The notes beneath the pieces are model-generated. The model searched no databases and was not told the origin of the DNA. It was given only the letters and a program-made list of their open reading frames with translations. Below, one piece after another: positions 55,144-64,000 of a DNA stretch of 64,000 nt. A program made the position numbers and the translations under genes. Origin of the DNA: Diploscapter coronatus (Eukaryota; Nematoda; Chromadorea; Rhabditida; Rhabditidae); the NCBI GenBank assembly GCA_964036155.1, contig OZ038423.1, forward strand, positions 26,613,249 to 26,677,248, written 5' to 3'. Every line of letters starts with the position of its first letter. Position 1 is the stretch's first letter.

Positions 55144-55480
55144 ACTACTGTTAGAGGCTCACTATTCAATTCACTCTCTTTCTATCATCTCTCACCTTTT
55201 CCCCAATCTCTCTCACTCATAGCAGTGCCGCTTAACGACACTGGCTCATTCCCTATACAAACACTGGATAGTTTCCTATTGCCACGCCTACTCGGCGTCC
55301 CCTTTAAATAGTCCTCATTCCCTTAACCAAGTCAGTCTACTCTCCTGCTCTCCTGACGATCGGCTGTTCTCCCACTTCCTCCTCGTTCCAGGATTGTACC
55401 TTTGACCCTTGTCTCTCGTAATAAATCCTTTACCCGAGCACAAGTGTTGACTGGCATAAAAAGGGCACCATAACAACTAC
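55144..55480 (+). mobile_element. Solo LTR, 327 bp, with 5-bp target duplication
   Basis: The LTR spans 55149-55475: starts TGTTAGAGG, ends CATAACA, so the ends form a TGTTA/TAACA inverted pair. ACTAC flanks both sides (55144-55148 and 55476-55480). Inside are a TTTAAATAG TATA-like box (~55300) and AATAAA (~55421). There are no internal retroelement genes beside it, so it is a solo LTR left by recombination. A 5-bp duplication fits BEL/Pao or Ty3 retrotransposons. Confidence 0.78.
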
Positions 55481-56843
55481 AAACTAAACTAGCGATTGGC
55501 TGGGTTTGGGGTGCTCACACAACTTCGATGTGCCATTTTTCAACGAAGCTGCTTTTTTCGACTGAGCGACCAACTGTTCTATCATTAGACTCTCAGCACA
55601 GCACTCTCGTCTCACTCACTCTCATACGCGTTTGGCAGCGGATTTTTGCGGATGCGCCCCACATTTCATCAAGGAACCTGAAACGTGCTTGACGAACGTT
55701 TTTGGATTCATCTATACAGAAATAGAAACAATAATAATGTGTTGTTGAAAAATTGAGAAATTTGAAAAATAATCAAACAACCTTTAATGTCACGATTGGT
55801 CGGCTATACAGAAAAAAGGAACAGTAACACTGATATTCTAAAAGAATTGTGAAATGCTAAAAAATTATAACTTGTGTTTCAATTCATACCTGATTTCACG
55901 GATGATAAATATCAACAAGCGAAGTAGAGATACGATTTGTCTTAATTTAAAGAAGTCTAGATTCAAGGCTATCTTTGTCCTCCTCAAAAACTAATGAAGG
56001 AATGAAGGATGTAAGTTCTTTTGAAAATCAAGAAATTATTGAATATTCAATGTTAAAAGAATGGCTGACATGAAATCCCACACAAATTGTTATTCCAAAA
56101 TTCGCATAAAACAAGCAAAACGAGTTGCAATAACATATTTATGCTCATATTATTAACTAAGTCAGTGAATGCGATCTGGAATAGCTCAATGAGAATGTAA
56201 TAAATGCTGAACCCGAATTGAAAGGAGGGAAGGAAAGGCTTGATTGAAATAGTGCGAGTGAGGAGGACTAGGGGGGTATAAATTGGGAAAATAGTGCGAT
56301 GAAATGAAATGAGACTAGGAGAGATGTAGAGACGAGAGATATAGCTGTGCGTCGACGGATTTAAAGCCGAAGCTCGATCATTCGAAGCTCGACTGAGCAA
56401 GTGAGTGAGCATGAGCCAACTCGAAAGGAGAAATCGATAGATACAGAATGGCAGAAAAATCTTACGCATTCTGAAACTTTCCTCAACTCATAATTTGACT
56501 GCAGTAATGCTATTAAAATCGAAAAATGAATAAAATAACGGCAATTTCGCTTGTGAACGCTGCGTCTAGAGATGAAAAATATTGAAGAAGGACAGAGAAA
56601 GAGATTAGTGCATTTCGACAGAACTACTGTATTTTGGGTATGAGCGGCGAAATTCGCTGCAATGCATTCTATTTTCTCTTATCATTATACGCACGATTAG
56701 TGATAAATTGCCGGTCACTTGCCATTAGAGAAATAGTGCGCGAATTTGAGAGAATCAGTAACATTTGATAATCAATTATTGCTGGTTCTCGTTGCTTTTT
56801 CGCCGTATTTTCTTATTTTTCTAGGATTTTTCTTCCTAAAAAA
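55481..56843. other. Intergenic, no supported gene
   Basis: The 138-codon minus-strand frame at 56053-56469 is hydrophobic and lies in purine-skewed DNA. It has no splice signals or homology I recognise and is not called. Confidence 0.5.
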
Positions 56844-59623
56844 ATGCTACCGGAAGTCGGGGAGAATCCGAAGCTGCTCGTTGGGCTCGCGGCCGCTACT
56901 TTTTTGACTTACGAGGTTGGATTTTTCAGTTTTCAAAAAAAATTTTTGAAATATTTTTTTTTCAAAATTTTCCATAGAAAAACTCGATAAAAATCTTAAT
57001 ATTCTAATTATAAGACCAAACTCTTTTATTTTTAATAAAGATCGCATTTTCTTATGTTCAAAATAATAAAATAATCGTATCCTTTTATTTCCAAATATTC
57101 AGGGCATCAAATGCCTGCAGAAGCATTTGGAGAAGAAACGTAATGCGGAATTCGTGCCGATTGGCACTGTCAAAAGTCTCCACATCTACCCAATCAAATC
57201 CTGCAAGGGGCATGACGTAAGAATTCCATCATTAAAAAATCGTTTCAAAAATCCGAATTTATTGACAATTTTCGCTAGTTTTTTAATGTGCGGAGGTACG
57301 ATGAGATTTTTTAAATCTTAATAAATAAAGAATATTGTTTTCCTGACATATTCTATCTATCTAACCTTGGGCTCAGAAATTCAAAAGATCAGCTTTGAAT
57401 TTTTAATTTTATGGGTTTTATAGCACTTTTCAGGTCTTCTCGTTTTTCTGCTCACCGACTGGCCCGGTGTCTGGCGATTTGAAGGATCGGCACTTTATGG
57501 TGATCGACGGGAAGACTGGACAGTGGGTTTTAAAGTTCTTGAAAAAAGATCCTCATAAATTCTATTCTAATGCACATTTTTGAAAGGTAAAATAAAATTT
57601 AAAAAAAAAAAACACATTCTTTCCTGGAAAACTAAGGCCTCCTGTGATCCACACCTACTTTTTCTCTTCTCCTACCTCATACATACTCTCTTGAAAAGTG
57701 GGTACCTATATAGGAGGGTGTGGACCACAACAAAAGACCCAAAAATAAACCTATTAACCAATTTAAATTTAAAAATTCCCAGATTCTACACGGCCCGTCA
57801 GAAGCCGCAGTTGGTGTTGCTCGAGTCGAGCTTTGAAGGCGACTTGGTAGCCGTCAAGACGCCTGACAATCGCACCACCCACATCGATCTTAACGTCGTC
57901 AGGAAGACCAACGACGTTCGACAGGCGTTGTGAGAATTTATTTTAATCTCCCTTGTAGCTAATACAATTTTTTAAAACCTTTTTCTTTCCAAAAATTGCT
58001 ATATTTTAACGTTTTTTTTACAAAATTTAATGTATTTTTTCTAAAAAAATTATATTTTTCTAAGCGGACATTAAATTTACAAATTTTTAGCCTGCACCAG
58101 AAACTGCGCACGGACGGATTGGACTGCGGCGAGGACATTGCGGCGTTTTTGTGCGACTTCATCGGCGAGCCCGACACTCGGCTCATCATGTTCGAGCCGG
58201 GTATGTTCACTGAACGGACCTCGGTCGCCAGGTACTAGTTTCATTAACGACTTAACTCGAGGATTAAAAATATCTTCTAGTTTGAAGCAGCAATAAATTT
58301 GATTTCAGCGAGAATTGGTGGAACAACCCAGTGCCCAAGAGGAAGGATGATGCAAGGATTTTATTATTTGCAGAAAAATAATTTACCATAATTATAATTA
58401 GCACAATTTTCTATAGAAGCTTCTGTAGATTGCGTTTTCTAAACATATTCCTAGGTCGCTTACGCCGACCTCGCCCCATACCTGATTTGCACTCAGGCTT
58501 CGCTCGACGATTTAAATTCGAAGTTGGAGACAAAGGTTCGTTTCTCTCAAAATAACTCAAGTTTTCGCCCTTTTGCATTCTTTGTAATCTGAAATTTTCG
58601 AATTTAATTTTTTATTTTCAATTCGCGCAATGAATTCTTGTTTTTCTTCGAAATAACATTTTACTGTAATTTTTTGAAGCTTTAAAATTTCCATAAAATA
58701 TTCTTGAAGATAAAAAGTTGTAGGTGACGAACGTGAACTTCCGTCCTGTCATCGTGGTGGACAAGTGCGCTGCGTGGGACGAAGACAAGTGGGCCGAGAT
58801 TCGTATTGGCGGGGCCGAATTGCAGTGCTACAAGCCGTGCACTAGGCAAATTCTTAGTCTTTTATTTCCACTTTAAAAAAAGTAGACCTTTCTTAAAACT
58901 TCATTGATTCTTTCTCTTTCGACACGATTTCATCTAGTCTGGACGAATATTTACATGGAGTTTTAAATTTGTAATTGTGTTTTTATTTTGGATTTTAAAG
59001 TTCGTCTATTTTTATTATTTACCAAAATATTCCATCTCGAAGGTGTGAATTCTACAAGAAACTCTTTTATTGTTATTTTTAGTTTAAAAATTTTCAGATG
59101 TGTCCTGACGACCGTCAACCCAGAGACCGGCGTTATGGCTAAGGATCAGCAACCGCTGAAGAAATTGAGAGAGTGGGAATTTTATTTGAAAAATGAAAAG
59201 AAAATTTAAAAAATGCCAATAAAAACGGATCACTAGTTATCATCCTTTTTTCTTTTTTCCATATTATCCTCCTGGAAAAGAAAGTGGCAACTAAAAGTTC
59301 GAAAAAAATTAAGAAATTAGAATAAATACTTTAAATAGTCGATTTTTCAGATTCCGTCTGGCGCCCGAAGGCAAAATGCGAGACGAGTTCAAACAGTCCC
59401 CGATTTTCGGAGTCAATGCGGGAACCAATCTGACGGTATTTTTTTAAACCTTAATTTTAAAATTCTAAAGTCAGAAAAATAATTTAAGTAATTTGAAATT
59501 AGGAAAACTATTTTAAATTTAATTTTAAACATTATGAGACTACTTTTAAATGCTTTTAAAATGCAGGGCCATATTCATGTTGGCCAGACCGTCTACGCTA
59601 GATACAAGCCGTCCGCCTTCTAG
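56844..59623 (+). CDS. mARC-type MOSC-domain molybdenum enzyme
   Basis: Complete, 341 aa, eleven exons in phase: 56844-56915, 57103-57216, 57434-57522, 57783-57929, 58091-58231, 58309-58351, 58455-58535, 58724-58845, 59098-59172, 59351-59435, 59567-59623. An N-terminal membrane anchor (LLVGLAAATFLTYEG) precedes a basic segment, as in mitochondrial outer-membrane mARC proteins. MOSC_N starts GTVKSLHIYPIKSCKG. The MOSC core has VTNVNFRPVIVV and CTRCVLTTVNPETGVM, where the Cys equivalent to the Mo-ligating Cys of human mARC1 is kept. It ends with SPIFGVNAGT and IHVGQTVY. mARC reduces N-hydroxylated compounds with cytochrome b5 and b5 reductase. Introns 6 and 8 use GC donors (GAT|GCAAGG, AG|GCAAAT). 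A TTTCTAG acceptor 19 bases before the ATG may be a spliced-leader site. AATAAA at 59780. Confidence 0.93.
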
Positions 59624-60819
59624 ATTAGGAAAAACATCGACGAATCATCAGTTTTCCTTCAACTTTTCCACTTGAAACTTGAAATTACAGAAATTTGTCT
59701 ATTTATTGCATTTGATTGATGAAAATGCAACGTGTTTGATGATAGTAGCTGAGTTTTAGTTTTAGAAAAGAAATTGTTGAATAAATGTGAATTTTAAAAA
59801 GGTATCGAAAAATGATGTTGATTGAAATTTTGCATAACCAAGCTTCAGCTTAAAACCTGTGTATTCCAAGAGAGATAGAGATCAAATTTCAAAGGTACAA
59901 AGACAAGAAACGCACGAGTTTTTCTATCTTTGCACTTTTTCAGGAAAGAGTTACAGTAGTCTGAAGATTAGAATAATTACTGCAAATTTCAATGCAAAGT
60001 TTATCGACGCTCGTTAGTCGATCGAGGGAAATAGTACTGATTTTTGAGAGGTTCCCAGTCATAAAAAGTTAGAAATTCCTCTCAAACCTAGCTGGTGTAT
60101 TTTTAGCCGTTGTCCAACTTACATTTTCTCATTTTTCTCCACCCCTAACTCAACGCTATTTGTCGCGCTATTTTTCTCTGTCCAATCCCCCGATTTTTGT
60201 CGTATTTTCCCTATCCTCCTCGGTCTTTCTTGTTTTGCTCTCTCACTTCGATGTGCTATTTCGCCGGAGCTTTTCATGAGCTTCAGGCACAGATTTTCGT
60301 CAGGATAGTTAAGGGACGAGAGATTGGGGAAAGCGGTGAGAAATCGGGGAGAGAGTGGAAGAAAGAGGAGAGAGGGCTGGGGAACGAAAGGACGTATCAG
60401 CGTGAAACTAGCGAAGTTTTGAGGCGAGCGCCTATCACTAGGCGCCTAGAGGATTACTGATATTTTTGTTATCCCAGTATATACTGCTGAAATATCTCTG
60501 TTGGCATTATTTATTATCGTATACAAAACCACCTCGCTGCTCCAACCTCTTGAAGTTTACGTGTCAACTTTTTCACGGCAAACTCCCGCCCACCCGCGCA
60601 CAAATCAATAGTGAGTTCGAGGAAATCGGACCTGATTTTTCGTGATCTTGCCTTACCTATATTCGTGATACATTTTATCATTCTTTTATCTTTTATTTTT
60701 GATCTTCTTTGCATATTCTTATAGATTTTCAAATTGATACCAATGTTTCATTGATCTTCTGCATACCATGTGTGTTTGGAATTGTTAGTTTTTTTCTCTA
60801 AACTCATGCTCATTTTCAG
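59624..60819. other. Intergenic and twitchin upstream region
   Basis: No coding exon seen. AATAAA at 59780 ends the mARC transcript. The frame at 60197-60460 crosses a pyrimidine-to-purine switch and is not credible as protein. Confidence 0.55.
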
Positions 60820-61100
60820 GACTCGCTGATATCATTAATCGCATATCAGCGCCTCTTTCTGGGCAGCTTTCGGGATCGTAGCGCCTTTCACCGGGCCGGG
60901 CGAATTACTGGCTGAAGAGCGTGTTGCGGAGCCGCTGTTCATCCATCCAATTCGTCTGCGTTTCGATCGCGCCCCCGATTTATTCCCGGTCATTAGCAAT
61001 TTTTCACCTGAACTTCATCGATCATCGACTGTGGACTTGGGATTTTCAAGCGTCCCGGACGTCGCGCTTATTTCATTTAAATAACATCTGACGAGGAACA
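60820..61100 (+). promoter_or_regulatory. Likely 5' UTR of the twitchin gene after a splice acceptor
   Basis: CATTTTCAG|GACTCGC at 60819/60820 is a strong acceptor, and the following 281 bases to the start codon contain no other TTTTCAG. It may be a spliced-leader addition site or the end of a 5' UTR intron. Confidence 0.45.
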
Positions 61101-63961
61101 ATGCCGGGCGCACCACGATTCACGCAGAAACCGTCCATTCAGCAGACGTCTGCGGTAGGTCTTTTGAATCTTCAAATTATCCATAAAAATGCTATTTCCA
61201 ACATTTTCCCAGTCCCTTCTTTCTGCACTCTGATTGTAATCATCTAGTTTGATCAGCCTCCAAGAATTTCCCTCCAATCAATCAATTCCATGACCTTTCC
61301 CACTATCGATTGTGTTGTTTTTGCGGAATTTCTTTGTGCCGTTGCATCATTTTCTGCCTGCTTCTAGCAGCAGCTCGAAGCTTGGCGTAGGCGGGCCCAC
61401 CGCTCGGCAAGAAACAACTGTTGAGGCGCGGTCTCTGCCTTGCCTGCTTATTTTTTTTTCGAATAGCCCCGCAGGCTATGATATTCTTATGCCGCTCTCC
61501 ACTCGCTACCTTTATCTCTGCGTCTGGCTGTTTTTCTCTGCTCGCCGCTCTACAGCAGGCATTGTGTAATAGAATCACACGCTCTGCGCTCCCCTCTTCC
61601 AGCTTGCATCTCTGCTTCTCTGCCCAACGCTGTCCGTAGAAGAGATTGCAAAACGGCGGTAGGGCGAAATTCAAACGACTCCGAGAAATAGGCATAAAAA
61701 TGCCATTGATTTACGTGGAATCGATCGAAGAAGCGATAGCCTCCTTGAAGGCTTTGAACAATACAGCAAAAATGAGTCCATTCTGTTCAATAAGTAGACC
61801 ATAGAAGGAAATATCACATGTGAAAAAGAGGAATATCTGCTCAATTCAGGGCGATCTGTTGATGGAATGCAACCTCGAGTCTGAACCAGACCCCACGATC
61901 ACTTGGCAACATTCCGGAAACGTCCTACCTCCCGGCGGTCGAGTCGTTCAGACGCTCACCCCTTTGGGAGAGAATTTATTCAAAGCTACGCTAGTTATCA
62001 AGGTATTCAGCTTATTTCACCGTTATGATTTGTGTGTTTTGATACAATTCCGTTGATCCGATCTTTATCGACAGTTCTAAAAATAGCATTTTTGTTTTTA
62101 TTCTTTTCTTCAAAAATATACAACTGTAACTCTATCAATCTCAAAATTGCGTCAAGATCGCTGCTCCTGCTAACCGCTGCATCTCTTCTCACTTGCACGG
62201 GTAGTTCCTCTTTACAAAGGTGAAGGAGCTGCTTGGCTGTTAAAGTTAACTCGATCGACACCTCGCGAAGAAAGCGCAATTGAAATGCGGAAAAGCAGCA
62301 GAAATTGAAGAAGATAATGACATGAAAGAACGAAGAAGTGAGCATCAAATTATCTTTCCTTCTCATCATCAACTCAGCATGTGCGCTGCTAACGTAACTG
62401 ATACGCGCAGAACGTCTGCGTTCAGGGCAAAAACAAAACAACTCGCAAAAATCGATCGATAAGAGTTTAAGCCGAGGGAGTCGTATACCTCAGGAATCAT
62501 GGAGATCGTCCAAACTGATCCAAGCGCTACCATAACCTTTACCACTAAATAATTGAATGATCTTTCTTCTATCGAACCTTGAACTAATGAATCACAGGCG
62601 AACAGGATGTTGCGCAGGCATAAATTTCACTCTCTCTCTCTCTCTCTGTTCGTCCTGATTTCCAGATGTTCCACAGCTTTATTTTTATAAGGCTCTTCCC
62701 TAATAAACTCGTCAAAGTTTATAGGTTTCACTGATTATCAATTTGCGTTTTTGCCGCTTGGATTTTTTTCGCTCCCCAAACTTTCGTATTTTTATCGACT
62801 CCTCAGCGGCGCATCGCATCGTCGCGTTGTGCAATGGCATCTCGACACGATGGCAGCTTCGGCAGCAGCAGATTTTTGCTACTCTCGTTCTCTTAGTCCA
62901 TCTTTTCTCACATATTTTCCGCATTTCCCCGTCTTTTCCCGCTATCTTTTATCATTATCCCCTATCATTCTCTTGTTACACTATTCCTAACGGACACGCG
63001 AGAGGAAAGGCGGAAAAAAACGATTGCCCCTGGCACATTTTGGCAGAAAGAGTACGCAATTTGTGTGGATCAAAGAGAATTAGAAGCTAAAGAAATAACA
63101 CTGGAATTTGAGAGCCAAGGAGGTGTTGCACGAAGAATGGTCGAGTTGAAGTAGCATGTCTGCATATCAAGGCGGGTTCGGTCACCGAACTCGAATGCTC
63201 CTTTGCGTCTCTCATAATGAAACCCATGTTGAAACGAGAGGATCAAAGAAATTGAAGGAAGTTCTATCTGCTTCTCTGGACTCGAACTCATTCATCACTT
63301 ACAAAAGCAATACGCATGCTTCTAGAACAAGCCATCAAACATTGAAATGTTGCCTTGCAGAAGGGATCAATGGTTATTGTATCACGAAGAGCAAAAGTAA
63401 ATTGAAAGATTCGAAATAAAATTTCATAGGAGCCCAACGCCAATGATGGCGGTGCATATAAGTGTACCGCCAAGAACCAGCTTGGAGAGTCCAATGCCAA
63501 CATCAATCTGAACTTCGCTGGTATGCATCAATAAAATTTTCAAACTTCAATAGTTTCTGGACAGGAGCTGGTGGAGATGAGAATAAGAGCAAGAATCCCA
63601 CTTTCGTGGGCAAACCGCGCATCATGCCCAAAGACGGCGGTGCGCTGATCGTCATGGAATGCAAAGTCAAGAGTCCTACAGTCCCCACGGCGAAATGGAT
63701 GAAGGACGGCACGCCGTTGACGATGGGTGGACTGTACCACGCCATATTCAGTGATCTCGGAGATCAGACGTATCTCTGCCAGTTGGAAATTCGAGTGAGT
63801 TTCGCAAAGCCTGTAAAATGTGTCGACGTCTTGTTCAGGGCCCATCAGCATCTGATGCCGGTCAGTACCGGTGTAACATCAAGAACGACCACGGCGAGAC
63901 GAACGCCAATTTGGCATTGAACTTTGAAGAACCCGATCCGAATGAACGGACTGAGAAGAGG
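61101..63961 (+). CDS. unc-22: Twitchin (UNC-22) N-terminus, partial
   Basis: Five exons join in phase: 61101-61154, 61850-62002, 63430-63520, 63565-63794, 63839-63961 (217 aa), and the gene continues past the window. It starts MPGAPRFTQKPSIQQTSA. The first Ig-I domain is ~8-100, with core Cys in LLMECNLE and GGAYKCTAKNQLGESNANI. The second is ~115-205, with LIVMECKVKS, MKDGTPLTMGG, YHAIFSDLGDQTYLCQLEIR and AGQYRCNIKNDHGETNANL. After EEPDPNERTEKR the basic linker begins. The match to C. elegans UNC-22 is nearly residue for residue in my memory. Twitchin is a giant muscle protein of the A-band with a C-terminal kinase that regulates contraction and relaxation. Intron 2 is 1.4 kb and holds a (CT)n run. 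Confidence 0.94.
62630..62647. repeat. (CT)n microsatellite in twitchin intron 2
   Basis: Nine CT dinucleotides; no other feature. Confidence 0.9.
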
Positions 63962-64000
63962 GTATTTTTTAATAGAAAATTGAAAAATAGATATCTTTTT

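Noticed and set aside
56053..56469. 138-codon hydrophobic minus-strand frame
   Set aside because: Arises from purine-skewed DNA; no splice sites, motifs or start context.
61303..61695. Frames on both strands in twitchin intron 1
   Set aside because: The flanking exons join in phase to the conserved twitchin start, and the frames have no recognisable content.

Overview
This is a nematode nuclear genome window. The evidence is AT-rich introns ending in TTTTCAG, a cuticle-collagen C-terminus, and best matches by eye to nematode or animal P-glycoprotein, SAC2, Shal K+ channel, mARC and twitchin (UNC-22). Gene order and intron positions are not those I know from C. elegans, and I cannot name the species. 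All gene models were spliced by hand. Every exon-exon phase was checked, and the reported lengths are sums of those exons. Homology statements come from memory of the families, not from a search.

Layout: 1-1489 has no clear gene. 1490-2287 (+) is the 3' part of a cuticle collagen made of 9-60 nt exons. 2892-9018 (-) is a complete 21-exon, 1329-aa P-glycoprotein with a second possible first exon. 12441-18139 (-) is a complete 22-exon, 870-aa SAC2/INPP5F phosphoinositide ph-osphatase. It diverges from a nuclear protein gene, tentatively borealin-like, at 18488-33433 (+). 38871-41163 (+) is a neuropeptide-type GPCR, convergent with an SLC22-like MFS transporter at 41461-43752 (-). 43753-47916 is a repeat-rich gap. 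47917-51596 (-) is a complete Shal/Kv4 channel, followed upstream by 5.2 kb with a solo LTR. 56844-59623 (+) is a complete mARC/MOSC gene. 61101-63961 (+) is the start of the twitchin gene, which runs out of the window.

The most unusual object is at 19872-32500. A 12.6-kb unit with ~325-bp, near-identical terminal inverted repeats and a 7-bp target duplication (AATGATT) sits in what would otherwise be a 53-nt intron of the borealin-like gene. It carries a whole host-type gene on the opposite strand (21270-30585): signal peptide, two small cysteine repeats, about 100 copies of a 7-residue Ser/Thr/Pro repeat in two blocks, and eight tandem ShKT domains each spread over three exons. I see no transposase in it, so it looks like a giant non-autonomous, gene-carrying DNA transposon.

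A second genome-wide oddity is the number of GC-AG introns: nine of about 135 that I could place, where GC donors are normally around one percent or less. Several smaller inverted-repeat elements, a tRNA-like SINE candidate and a solo LTR fill introns and gaps.
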